Shown here: one piece after another, positions 55,061 through 63,263 of the stretch | How positions within the stretch are numbered: the first letter of the stretch is position 1 | How the letters are laid out: each line of letters starts with the position of its first letter | Assembly (NCBI RefSeq): GCF_947497935.1 | Contig: NZ_CANMIO010000007.1 | Location: 62,001-126,000 of the forward strand | Origin: an uncultured Shewanella sp. | GTDB lineage: Bacteria > Pseudomonadota > Gammaproteobacteria > Enterobacterales > Shewanellaceae | Length of the DNA stretch: 64,000 bases | Direction of reading: 5' to 3' | Made by a program: the position numbers and the translations under genes | The notes under the pieces: generated by a model | The model's database searches: none | Seen by the model: the letters and a program-made list of their open reading frames with translations, nothing else | Told to the model about the DNA's origin: nothing

Positions 55061-56575
55061 ATGAGAACTCTTGCTTACTTTTCCGCGCCAATTCTGGCCG
55101 CAACACTGCTATCAGCCCCAGTTTTGGCTGTAACGACTCAATCACAAAAAGTTGCCGATTACGCCGTTGATACTTACTCTGAAAAAATGGTAACGAACTT
55201 AGCAGAATTAGTGCGATTTAATACTCAAGCTGTTGAAGGACTAACCCCTGATACCAACCCTGAATTTATAGGTTTTAAGGCGAAGTTAACAGCACTGAGC
55301 ACGGAACTAGGTTTAGATGTGAGTGATCATGGCTATGTGATGTTAATCGGCCTAGGTGACAGTGAAGATAAGCTTGGGGTGATCACCCATGGTGATATAC
55401 AGCCGGCAAATGCTGAGCTTTGGGCACAGAGCCCTTATATTCTGGATCTGGAGTCTGAGCCGGGTAAGCTTATTGGCCGTGGCACTGAAGATGATAAAGG
55501 CGCGATAGTTACTGCTATGTATGCGATGAAGTCGATAAAAGACAAAAATATCGAATTAAATAAGCGCATAGAACTTATGGTGTATATGGCAGAAGAGTCA
55601 AATTGGCAGCCATTGAGAGATTTCCTTAAGGTTTATACGCCGGCGGACATAAACATCACCATTGATGCCGAGTATCCAGTAGTGACCGCGGAGAAAGGTT
55701 GGAGTCAGATAGCATTTACTATTCCAAATATCCACATTGACCAATCGTTAAAACAACCTCAACTATTGAGCTTTGATGGTGGCTCTTTTGCTAGCCAAGT
55801 GCCGCAACAAGCCAGCGCAAAATTAAAAAATGTCGACAGTGAATTAGTGACTGCGCTTAAGCAGAAAGCGCAAACCCAATCGCAGATGAACTATCGCTTC
55901 GAAGCTTTGGGGGATGACCTGATGATCTATGCAGACGGTAAGTCGACCCACTCATCAACACCCGAAGACGGGATTAATGCGGTCACTCATCTTGCTGACG
56001 TGTTATCTATTCATTCATGGCCCCGAACGACGGCATCTTTAACCCAAGCTTTTATTGATGAAATGGTTGGTTTAGGGATCTATGCAGAGCAATTTGGCGA
56101 TATAGCTTATAAAGATGACTTTATGGGAGAGATGACCTTAGCCCCGACGGTAGTGAAACAAAGTGCTTTAGGCACTGAAATCACCATCAACTTAAGGCGT
56201 CCTATAGGTAAAACGGCAGAGCTATTAGATAGTGAAACCTTTACTGCGATGCAAACGTGGCAACAAAATCATAATGTTAAAGTCGCTGGGCTTGAAACCT
56301 ATTGGGGTAAGCCCATGGTAATGGAGAATGCGCCTCATTTAGACACCTTACTGAATGTCTTTGGTCATTATACAGGCACTAAAGATCCACAGCCCGTGTC
56401 GATCGGCGGCTCGACAAACAGCAAACTATTCCCAAATGCCTTAAGTTTTGGCCCAGCAATGCCTGGTGTGGAATACACGGGGCACAGCGAGAATGAGTTC
56501 ATTACATATGAACAATTTATGTTGAACCTTAAAATGTATACCGCCGCATTTATTGAGCTAGCTGCAAACCAGTAA
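55061..56575 (+). CDS. Exported M20-family dipeptidase
   Basis: The 504-residue protein has a signal peptide (cleavage near VLA/VTT). M20 zinc ligands are visible: H110 in ITHGDIQPAN, the bridging D144/D145 in GTEDDKGA, E178/E179 in AEESNW, D202 in DAEYPV, and H475 in TGHSENE near the end. The lid domain lies in the middle. The layout fits the PepV-like dipeptidases. It probably acts in the periplasm on dipeptides, in step with the divergent Dcp-type lipoprotein. It lies 210 bases away from dcp, which is enough for two promoters. Confidence 0.87.
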   Translation: MRTLAYFSAPILAATLLSAPVLAVTTQSQKVADYAVDTYSEKMVTNLAELVRFNTQAVEGLTPDTNPEFIGFKAKLTALSTELGLDVSDHGYVMLIGLGDSEDKLGVITHGDIQPANAELWAQSPYILDLESEPGKLIGRGTEDDKGAIVTAMYAMKSIKDKNIELNKRIELMVYMAEESNWQPLRDFLKVYTPADINITIDAEYPVVTAEKGWSQIAFTIPNIHIDQSLKQPQLLSFDGGSFASQVPQQASAKLKNVDSELVTALKQKAQTQSQMNYRFEALGDDLMIYADGKSTHSSTPEDGINAVTHLADVLSIHSWPRTTASLTQAFIDEMVGLGIYAEQFGDIAYKDDFMGEMTLAPTVVKQSALGTEITINLRRPIGKTAELLDSETFTAMQTWQQNHNVKVAGLETYWGKPMVMENAPHLDTLLNVFGHYTGTKDPQPVSIGGSTNSKLFPNALSFGPAMPGVEYTGHSENEFITYEQFMLNLKMYTAAFIELAANQ

Positions 56576-56839
56576 GCTAGCCCTGAGGTATCTCTTATTA
56601 AATGTTCATTTTGATAGCTGAGTTTACTTAATTCGTAAGGCCATTTTGGAAAACAACTTGGCCTTTGTTATCAAATTTTCATCTGAAACTATCGAATTAA
56701 CCTATTGATTTAAATAAGTGTGGCATCCGACACACATCCCCGTTTGTTATGCTTTTTTTTCGTGATAGTTATCAATCCTTTTCTTAATATATTTTGCCAA
56801 AATGAGGGGCGATTAATTTATGCTATGGGCTTGTAAGCA

Positions 56840-58414
56840 ATGCGAAACAATCAACCTGTCACACAAATAGAAAATAGCTTAACCGATAATTGTATTTTAC
56901 TGTCGACCACAGATCTCGACGGAAATATCAAATATGCGAATGAGGGCTTTATCAAGGTTAGTGGCTATAGTTTTGATGAATTACAACGTCAGCCTCACAA
57001 CATGGTGCGTCACCCAGACATGCCAGAAGCTGCATTTCAATCACTTTGGGAACGGATCAAGCAAGGAAAGCCCTGGGTTGGCGTGGTGAAAAACCGCAGC
57101 AAATCAGGCGATCACTATTGGGTTAATGCGTATATAGCCCCAGTGTATGAAAACGGCAAAATTCATGAGTATCAGTCGGTACGCCGTAAAGCCACACCGG
57201 AGCAAATCCAGCGCGCAGAAGCGATTTATCAGCAGGTTAATGCTGGAAAGCAACCTAAAGCGTTACGTAACCCGCTGCTAGGCTTTGGGGCTAAGTTGTA
57301 TGCTTGGCTGCTCACCATTTTAGTGATGGCGGTTATATTAACGACTTACTCACCAATAGCTGCAGTGATAGTACTCAGCCTAGTTGGCGCGATTGGTTTG
57401 CAGCGTATTTTGAAGCCATTCAACCAATTAGTGATACAAGCTAAAAATACCGTCGACGATCCTCTCGCTAAAGGCGTATTTACCGGGCGGCAAGATGAAT
57501 TAGGCACAATAAGTTTTGCGCTGCAGTTCTTACTTACAGAAACTGGCGGTGTGATAGGCCGAATGGCGGATTCAGCAGGCTCAATCGAATCCCTTAGCGC
57601 GAGTTTAAACGATACCATCCACAATACACGTCAACGTGCCGACAGCCAGAGTATGCAAACCAGTCAAGCGGCCACCGCCATTGAAGAGATGAGCGCCAGC
57701 TTTAATGAGGTGAGTCAAAATATTCACAGCGCCGCCAGAGAGATGTCAGTGAGTAACCTTTCTGCAGAACAAGGCCATCAACTACTTGAACGTGTGATTG
57801 AGTCTATCAACCAGCTCAAAGGCGAGGTGGGTAACTTTGCTTCGGTCGTCGCGTCAATCGAGCAAGATAGCCAAGATATTAATAAAGTATTGGATGTGAT
57901 CCGTGGCATTGCCGAGCAGACTAATTTACTCGCACTTAACGCTGCGATTGAAGCGGCAAGAGCAGGAGAGTCGGGGCGTGGCTTTGCGGTCGTGGCCGAC
58001 GAAGTACGCCAACTTTCTAGCCGAACCAGTGAGTCTACTTCTCATATTGAGGCTATCGTTGCTAAGTTCCGCGAAAGTACCGTAATGGCTGCTAAAACGA
58101 TGGAAGCAGGCCAACGTAGTGCAGAGCAGTCGGTAGACCTAGCTAAACAGGTCGATGAATCATTCGAAGCACTACGCCATTCTATTATTAAGATGAATAC
58201 GATGAGTGATGAAAATGCTTGTGCCATGAGCCAGCAAACGGCAGTGGCGAACGATATCAGCCACTCAATTCAAGTGATCAGTGAGCTGGCGATTGAGAGT
58301 CTTGAGCAGACACAAGATGCCGCAGAGCGTGGTCAGCAAGTGTCTCGCTTATCGACTAAAACCCATAGTTTATCTAAGCAGTTCTGGGAACAAAGCGTAC
58401 AGCGCAAGATTTGA
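56840..58414 (+). CDS. Aer-type aerotaxis/redox chemoreceptor
   Basis: The 524-residue protein has an N-terminal PAS domain (about 15-125). Its [19 protein letters not shown] and [15 protein letters not shown] segments are typical of the FAD-binding PAS of Aer. Two hydrophobic stretches follow (about 155-190), then a methyl-accepting signalling domain with the conserved tip [39 protein letters not shown]. It would steer swimming by oxygen or redox state. It is a single gene, and the repeats after it start 62 bases past its stop. Confidence 0.93.
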   Translation: MRNNQPVTQIENSLTDNCILLSTTDLDGNIKYANEGFIKVSGYSFDELQRQPHNMVRHPDMPEAAFQSLWERIKQGKPWVGVVKNRSKSGDHYWVNAYIAPVYENGKIHEYQSVRRKATPEQIQRAEAIYQQVNAGKQPKALRNPLLGFGAKLYAWLLTILVMAVILTTYSPIAAVIVLSLVGAIGLQRILKPFNQLVIQAKNTVDDPLAKGVFTGRQDELGTISFALQFLLTETGGVIGRMADSAGSIESLSASLNDTIHNTRQRADSQSMQTSQAATAIEEMSASFNEVSQNIHSAAREMSVSNLSAEQGHQLLERVIESINQLKGEVGNFASVVASIEQDSQDINKVLDVIRGIAEQTNLLALNAAIEAARAGESGRGFAVVADEVRQLSSRTSESTSHIEAIVAKFRESTVMAAKTMEAGQRSAEQSVDLAKQVDESFEALRHSIIKMNTMSDENACAMSQQTAVANDISHSIQVISELAIESLEQTQDAAERGQQVSRLSTKTHSLSKQFWEQSVQRKI

Positions 58415-58475
58415 TTTAAAGAAGGTCCTAGGAAAAGAAGGTTCTAGGCTCTAGGAAGAGCAAAGACGGTATAAA

Positions 58476-59025
58476 CTGAGACGGTAAGAGCCGAACGGCC
58501 TGTGGCCTAGGGAACGTGACAGCGTCACTCACGGAACGCTGCGCTTACGGAACTGCGGTGTTTGTTGTAGGTCGGGCTTTAGCCCGTCATGCTTTTGATT
58601 TTTCTAGCAGGACGAAGTCCGTCCTCGCAGCGAAGCGTCCTAGAATCTAGGACCTTCTTTTAAAGCTGAGACGGTATAAGCCGAACGGCCTGTGGCCTAG
58701 GGAACGTGACAGCGTCACTCACGGAACGCTGCGCTTACAGAAAAGTGGTGTTTGTTGTAAGTCGGGCTTTAGCCCGCCATGCTTTTGATTTTCCTAGCAG
58801 GACGAAGTCCGTCCTCGCAGCGAAGCGCCCTAGAATCTAGGACCTTCTTTTAAAGCTGAGACGGTATAAGCCGAACGGCCTGTGGCCTAGGGAACGCGAC
58901 TGCGTCACTCATGGAACGCTGCGCTTACGGAAAAGCGGTGGTTGTTGTAGGTCGGGTTTTTGTTGTACCTAGTAGGGCATAGCCCGTCCTCGTAGCTAAG
59001 CGCCCTAGGACCTTGCCCCTTCTTA
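58476..59025. repeat. Triplicated 190-bp tandem repeat rich in hairpins
   Basis: Three adjacent copies begin with ctgagacggt at 58476, 58666 and 58856. The first two are 190 bases each and the third about 170, diverged at its end. Each unit holds several inverted repeats: gtgacagcgtcac, cgggctttagcccg, ggacgaagtcc, and the palindrome tcctagaatctagga at the unit border. No open frame is convincing. The region is more GC-rich than its surroundings and lies between the chemoreceptor gene and rarD. Confidence 0.9.
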
Positions 59026-59037
59026 GACCGGAAGGTG

Positions 59038-59062
59038 AACCGTAGCGCTAATCGCTACGGTT
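59038..59062. terminator. Hairpin downstream of rarD
   Basis: A perfect 10-bp stem (aaccgtagcg 59038-59047, cgctacggtt 59053-59062) lies 18 bases past the rarD stop (minus strand). It lacks a clear T tract in that direction, so termination is only likely. Confidence 0.5.
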
Positions 59063-59079
59063 GTGCTTAGAGAGTGAGA

Positions 59080-60021
59080 TTAACTTGGATGTCGGCTGGC
59101 GCGGTATTTATGTCTTAGCGCTGGAAGTGCTTCTAGTGAGCAAAGCAGCAATCCCGTCCATATTAAGGCAAAACTCACCGCTTTAACCTGATCAAACACT
59201 TCATTAAATACAATAACAGCCAACAAGAATTGCAAGCTAGGCTCGATATATTGCATCAGTCCTATCATAGACAAGCTGGTCGCTCTGATGGCTAGCGCAA
59301 AGAAGACTAACGGCATTAAAGTTACAGGAGCCGAGCCGATATAAAGCAGTAATACCGATGTCTCTCCAGATAATGCAGCCGATATCGCGACACTTTGATC
59401 TGAGCTCCACAGCCATAATAAATAGATTGCAGCAATTGGCATTAATAGCAGGGCCTCGACGGTGACAGAGGTCAGCGAGTCGAAGCGAATAAACTTTTTA
59501 CATAGGCCGTAAAGCGCAAAGAAGCTCCCCATACTGAGTGCCAGCCATGGCAGCTCACCATAGCTATATACCATATAGCTTATGCCGCAGGTGCCTAGTA
59601 CCACCGCCATTTTTTGTGCCGCAGTGAGTTTATCCCCAAGAAACAGTACACCTAAGCCAATGGCAAAAAGTGGGTTAATGAAAAAGCCTAAGCTAGCGGC
59701 AAGCACTTGTCCATGAGTGATAGCCCAGGTAAAGCTGTACCAAGACACGCACATGATAAGCGAGGCCAGTCCACAAAGTAGCACAGATCTTTTATCAGCT
59801 TTAAGAACAGCAATCGAAGGAAAGCGGCGACCCATCAGCACAAACACCAGTGCCATAAAAGGAACTGAGAAGAGTATTCTAAATGCTAATAATTCATTGA
59901 TATTGGCATTCGGCAAAAAGTGATAGTAGAGCGGCATCAAGCCCCATAATAGAAATGAGAAAGCAGCGAGCGCGTTGCCCTTACATGAAGAAGCAGCGTT
60001 GTGTGATGTTGTGGATTGCAT
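59080..60021 (-). CDS. rarD: RarD, EamA-type transporter
   Basis: The 313-residue protein has ten membrane segments in two EamA/DMT repeats and the RarD-specific opening GNALAAFSFLLWGLMPLYYHFLPNANINELLAFRILFS. Also visible is LGFFINPLFAIGLGVLFLGDKL. RarD was named for chloramphenicol sensitivity in Pseudomonas and its substrate is not settled. No partner is near. The ATG has no strong ribosome binding site. Confidence 0.9.
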   Translation of the reverse strand: MQSTTSHNAASSCKGNALAAFSFLLWGLMPLYYHFLPNANINELLAFRILFSVPFMALVFVLMGRRFPSIAVLKADKRSVLLCGLASLIMCVSWYSFTWAITHGQVLAASLGFFINPLFAIGLGVLFLGDKLTAAQKMAVVLGTCGISYMVYSYGELPWLALSMGSFFALYGLCKKFIRFDSLTSVTVEALLLMPIAAIYLLWLWSSDQSVAISAALSGETSVLLLYIGSAPVTLMPLVFFALAIRATSLSMIGLMQYIEPSLQFLLAVIVFNEVFDQVKAVSFALIWTGLLLCSLEALPALRHKYRASRHPS

Positions 60022-60700
60022 ATAAATTTAGCTGAAGTGGGTTAGGCTAAGAAAGGCCGCTATTTTCTCATTAGCAGGGCTCAAAGAGTGTGACCAAAAT
60101 CACCTTGTGCTAGTGATTTTAATAAGGGTTCTGCTGAAGATAATGATTTAGCTTAGTCGCACTTTTCAGTGCTTAGGTTATCGCTTAAGCGCTCTGAGTT
60201 AAACGTCTCACGAGGAAAGATCTTAAAGCTGCTATGCATCATATGGAGCGAGTACAAAGAATTAATACAAGGGACTGTTGTTTAGATTTAAATCGTTTTT
60301 GGGCAAAAGAAAGTTGGAGCTTACAGCTCGACTAGCCCTCACATCGAAATCAAACTTTGTTTGATAACAAAGCCCCTAAAGACTCGATATATTTGTGGCT
60401 AAGAGTGGCATCTAACAAAAGTGGTTCCAATGGCCTGCGGCCTGCGCAGACACTTCCATGACACGGTGAGTAAAGTGAAGCTTTATGCTACGAACGAGAA
60501 GCATGGATGCTGAACTGGCTTTTAGATATGGATATCGTTGCAAGTCCATCTGACCTCCAAGGATGGAGGAAATGCCAAATTCTGTATGGAACAGAATTGG
60601 CCCTGTAAGCTCAACGAAAACATCCCTGTTTTCGACGGTCACGGCCGTATCTACACTGAGTTAGAAAAGCATACCCTTTGCATTTAGAGTAATAGGACAG
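60022..60700. other. Gene-free stretch with repeated-element remnants
   Basis: Between rarD and the integron array there is no supported gene. The right part (60411-60660) is hairpin-rich (see the separate entry). A frame on the minus strand at 60412-60642 runs through those inverted repeats and is not supported by codon use or a ribosome binding site. The left part (60022-60400) holds the rarD promoter and nothing else recognised. Confidence 0.5.
60554..60650. repeat. Cluster of four consecutive hairpins
   Basis: Four stems follow each other: cctcc/ggagg (60554-60569), attctgt/acagaat (60579-60597), cgaaaaca/tgttttcg (60615-60634) and acgg/ccgt (60635-60650). The density of short inverted repeats is like that of a palindromic intergenic element or a structured RNA. 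I know of no named element with certainty. Confidence 0.5.
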
Positions 60701-60843
60701 GCCCTAACACGTTAATGGACAAAAATGCGTTAGTGCAAAAGGTCTCAAAGTGGGTTGTGGGATGAGTAAATGTGTGGATATCAATTAAAGTTTACACTGA
60801 CCCCACATATCCTGCCCCCACATATCTGAGCAGCTTGTTAGGT
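60701..60843 (-). other. Degenerate attC site at the distal end of the integron array
   Basis: On the minus strand the site starts with ACCTAAC (60843-60837), as the intact sites do, and a GTTAGGGC occurs 130 bases further at 60708-60701. The central arms are not clearly complementary. A stretch with atatgtgg and catatcc repeats interrupts it. It would be the last attC, following the MBOAT-like cassette, whose stop codon lies in its core. Confidence 0.4.
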
Positions 60844-61275
60844 ATACTGGCGAGTTAAAACTAAACATACTATTACGAGTGATATGTTTATTGATGCTCG
60901 AATAAGCCAATGATATTCACGGTATGAAATACCAAATTTCTTTGTTGCTAAAACGATAAAGCTCATTAAGGTAAACCACGGTGTGAAAAAGAATGTTAAT
61001 TTCAATTTTACCAAAGTTATAGCCAAATCGTGTAAAGCACCACTAACAGCAAAAGTAAAAATAATTGCTAACCATAATGGAAAAAGTTGGCTCAATGGCT
61101 TCATTATATTACGAGAAAGGTAATACCCCCATATTGGATTCCAATATTGCCAAAATAAATAAAATGAACTCGCACCTAAGGAACGTTTTAGCATATTGGT
61201 CATCGAACCCGATGCGCCAAGGGCTACTCCATTACGTTTTTTTACGTACTCTGATAGTGTAATCGTTCGATACAT
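60838..61275 (-). CDS. Cassette gene: short MBOAT-like membrane protein
   Basis: The 145-residue protein has about four membrane segments. NMLKRSLGASSFYLFWQYWNPIWGYYLSRNIMKPLS followed by TFAVSGALHDLA with a conserved histidine recalls the C-terminal part of MBOAT/wax-synthase-type acyltransferases. It is only about a third of a full MBOAT protein, so it may be inactive or need a partner. The gene lies in the last integron cassette. Its TAA stop is inside the attC core, as is common for cassettes. Function is uncertain. Confidence 0.6.
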   Translation of the reverse strand: MYRTITLSEYVKKRNGVALGASGSMTNMLKRSLGASSFYLFWQYWNPIWGYYLSRNIMKPLSQLFPLWLAIIFTFAVSGALHDLAITLVKLKLTFFFTPWFTLMSFIVLATKKFGISYREYHWLIRASINISLVIVCLVLTRQYT

Positions 61276-61288
61276 GCTGACCTTGTAT

Positions 61289-61387
61289 ACCTAACGCCCT
61301 AATAATGAGCTAAAAATAGTTGGTTAAAATTATCGATGCAGGAGTATAACTAACTGTTTTAAGTCCTGCTTTATTTGCTTGTTATAT
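61289..61387 (-). other. Integron attC recombination site (following the beta-barrel cassette gene)
   Basis: The 99-bp site is bounded by ACCTAAC (61289-61295) and GTTATAT (61381-61387) on the plus strand. It has gccctaataatgagc next to the left core and ctttatttgcttg next to the right core. The inner arms pair less well than in the other sites. It lies six bases past the stop of the gene that it follows on the minus strand. Confidence 0.8.
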
Positions 61388-61392
61388 GCGAT

Positions 61393-61827
61393 TTATAAGT
61401 CCCATAGCCAACCTATTTGGAACGTAAGTTGTGGATTTGAGTAATCACCTGAACCAAAAGTTAAGCCTGGTTCCATAAAAAAACCACCTGTTTTAAAGGT
61501 GGCTGAAATCCCTGCATATGTCCACTTATCAGATTCAAACTGGTTTTTCTCAACATCAGAGTAACCTGTAATTACCTGAGCAGAATGAAAAAAAGAATCT
61601 TTTTGTTGGTAGAAATTGTACCCCAACTCAACGCCACTAACTTTGTCTCCCCAGTAACCACCTGAAACCTGTAAAGGAAAACCTAACTCATCGCTCTTGA
61701 TAACAAAGTTTGCTCCTGCTGGAGAGCCTAAAGATAAACCGATTGAAGTTGACTCTTCAGCTGTAGCCGAAAAAGAAAACAAAGTAAAAAGAGTAGCGCA
61801 TGAGATTATTTTATAGTTTTGAAACAT
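61393..61827 (-). CDS. Cassette gene: exported beta-barrel-like protein
   Basis: The 144-residue protein has a signal peptide (cleavage near SATA/EES). The mature part of about 120 residues shows alternating strands with many aromatic and glycine residues: SIGLSLGSPAGANFVIKS, LQVSGGYWGDKVSGVELGYNFY, HSAQVITGYSDV, YAGISATFKTGGFFMEPGLTFG, and QLTFQIGWLWDL at the end. This is typical of a small outer-membrane barrel. No family is recognised. It is in an integron cassette. Confidence 0.7.
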   Translation of the reverse strand: MFQNYKIISCATLFTLFSFSATAEESTSIGLSLGSPAGANFVIKSDELGFPLQVSGGYWGDKVSGVELGYNFYQQKDSFFHSAQVITGYSDVEKNQFESDKWTYAGISATFKTGGFFMEPGLTFGSGDYSNPQLTFQIGWLWDL

Positions 61828-61854
61828 AACATATCCTTGTTGATAGTGATTAGC

Positions 61855-61944
61855 GTATAACGCCCTGATAATGTTTGGCTACAATGTGTATCGAAGCGGA
61901 ACCGAGCCAAACTTTAGCAGTTCCGCTTTATTTTCTTGTTAGGT
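61855..61944 (-). other. Integron attC recombination site (following the disrupted cassette gene)
   Basis: The 90-bp site runs from gtataacgccc (61855) to cttgttaggt (61944). Core GTTAGGT is at 61938-61944. The inner arms tttggct (61874-61880) and agccaaa (61905-61911) are complementary, and gaagcggaac pairs roughly with gttccgct. The stop codon of the cassette it follows begins at its right-hand edge. Confidence 0.88.
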
Positions 61945-62294
61945 TACTTTTTACGCCTAGCTAAAAATAGATTAAATAATGCAATGAAATGAAACATTAG
62001 TAACCCAGCCAAAATTTTATTGAAGCCTGAATACATAGCTATTGTATGATACTGAACCTCATTTCGTTTTGGTAAATCTTCTTTAAGGTCTGCCAACATC
62101 ATTTTTGTTAACCCTCTCAGGGCTTCTTCGTCTGCGTTATCAATTTTGGTTTCAAGTTTATTAATAAGCTCAGTTTAAGGCACAATAATAGAGTTATCTT
62201 CAACATATGAAGGCAATAAAAAATGACCGGAAGCACAATAGACGATTAAAAGAAGAGATGTGATAAATACTGGATATTTCAAATTACTCTCCAT
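61944..62294 (-). pseudogene. Cassette gene broken by one in-frame stop: small membrane protein
   Basis: Read on the minus strand from ATG 62294, the frame gives MESNLKYPVFITSLLLIVYC, a first membrane helix. It meets a TAA at codon 40 (62175-62177) after DNSIIVP. The same frame then runs on for 76 more residues (TELINKLETKIDNADEEALRG, KMMLADLKED, then a second helix GFNKILAGLLMFHFIALFNLFLA and RRKK). It stops exactly at the attC core. One base change (C or A to T) would explain it. The intact protein would have about 116 residues with helices at both ends. A sequencing error is the other explanation. Confidence 0.75.
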
Positions 62295-62297
62295 GTA

Positions 62298-62409
62298 ACC
62301 TAACGCCCAAATAATGGGCTGATTAATAGTTTGCTAAAATGTGAAGCGAAGCGAAGCGGAACCGAACCGAGCAAACTTTAGCTGTCCCACCTTGAACAGC
62401 TTGTTAGGT
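62298..62409 (-). other. Integron attC recombination site (following the 62414-62815 cassette gene)
   Basis: The 112-bp site has fully complementary ends, ACCTAAC (62298-62304) and GTTAGGT (62403-62409). The inner arms agtttgct (62327-62334) and agcaaact (62374-62381) are also complementary. The loop holds a three-fold gaagc repeat and two aaccg copies (62342-62370). Its gcccaaataatgggct block and its agcttgttaggt end are the same as in the other sites. Confidence 0.92.
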
Positions 62410-62413
62410 GAAT

Positions 62414-62815
62414 TTACCAAACTGTATATTGATAGTCTATATAACCAGAAAATTTACTTACATTACAGATGCCTAAAGTATCACCAACAACAAACCTTTC
62501 ATAAGTGTTATATTCATAGTCCAGTCGGTATTCTGGATTTCCTTCTAACTCTGCCAGAATAGCTGTAGCTTGTTCAGAGCTTACTTGAATTGTTCCTGAT
62601 TCAGAATAGTTAAAACCTTGAGGAAGAAAAGATTGAATAGGTTCACGTTTTATAATTACAGCTCTAACAGGTAATTTGCTCCCACAAGCTTTTTTAAAGA
62701 CCATATCTATTGGTTCATTAGGGCTTGATGGCAAGAACAAAGCAATGATAAATAGAATAATGAATAATAGTGGAGGTATAAAAATCACATATAAAATAAT
62801 TTTTAAAATACTCAT
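62414..62815 (-). CDS. Cassette gene: membrane-anchored protein of unknown function
   Basis: A single N-terminal membrane segment (IILYVIFIPPLLFIILFIIALFL) is followed by a soluble domain of about 105 residues with VFKKACGSKLPVRAVIIKREPI and SEQATAILAELEGNPEYRL. Two cysteines could pair. I start at ATG 62815. The frame also opens at 62830, but that lies in the upstream attC. No family is recognised. Cassette-borne. Confidence 0.65.
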   Translation of the reverse strand: MSILKIILYVIFIPPLLFIILFIIALFLPSSPNEPIDMVFKKACGSKLPVRAVIIKREPIQSFLPQGFNYSESGTIQVSSEQATAILAELEGNPEYRLDYEYNTYERFVVGDTLGICNVSKFSGYIDYQYTVW

Positions 62816-62828
62816 AGCTAATCTATTC

Positions 62829-62925
62829 ACCTAACGCCCTAATAATGGTCAAAAATTTTTGGCTAAAATGTTGAGGAACGAAAACAGCCAACTGTTTTTT
62901 GTCCTTATTAATTAGCTTGTTATAA
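62829..62925 (-). other. Integron attC recombination site (following the 62920-63132 cassette gene)
   Basis: The 97-bp site runs from acctaacgccc (62829) to cttgttataa (62925). The inner arms ttggct (62854-62859) and agccaa (62886-62891) are complementary. The TAA stop of the following cassette gene is read from inside the right-hand core. Confidence 0.88.
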
Positions 62926-63132
62926 CTCACTTGCTACTTTCGGCTTCTTTTTTGACCAGTACCAGCAATATAACCAACTAGCAGGAAAGAAAAGGAAACT
63001 TAGCAGGAAAGTATAAAACCCTACAAGTGGTAAGTTATCAGATTTTCCTTTGGCAAACTTCAAAGTTAAATACAGCATAACTAAGAAATTAAGAAATATC
63101 ATTTGACCTGCAACCGTTGCATTTATGTTCAT
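62920..63132 (-). CDS. Cassette gene: small two-helix membrane protein
   Basis: The 70-residue protein has two hydrophobic segments (about 8-27 and 36-58), joined by a short basic loop (LKFAKGKSDNLP) and ending in a lysine-rich tail. No family is recognised. Its ATG follows a weak ggatgcaca sequence. Its stop is embedded in the attC. Confidence 0.6.
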   Translation of the reverse strand: MNINATVAGQMIFLNFLVMLYLTLKFAKGKSDNLPLVGFYTFLLSFLFFPASWLYCWYWSKKKPKVASEL

Positions 63133-63163
63133 TTGTGCATCCTTACACTCTACAGTGTGGTGA

Positions 63164-63263
63164 GTTATAACGCCGTTTTAGGCGGCAAATTGCAGTTGGC
63201 TAAAATAGTGAGGCACGAACAAAAAGCCAACGGTAAATTGTCCGATTGAATGCCTTGTTAGCT
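63164..63263 (-). other. Integron attC recombination site (following the HEAT-like cassette gene)
   Basis: The 100-bp site runs from gttataacgcc (63164) to ccttgttagct (63263). The inner arms gttggct (63197-63203) and agccaac (63225-63231) are complementary. A short hairpin acactctacagtgtgg lies just left of it. Confidence 0.85.

Noticed and set aside
58476..59025. CRISPR array
   Set aside because: The repeat is 190 bp and contiguous, without spacers.
60412..60642. Minus-strand open frame of 76 codons
   Set aside because: It lies in a cluster of hairpins, has no ribosome binding site, and its composition (TGPILFHTEFGISS) looks like translated repeat sequence.
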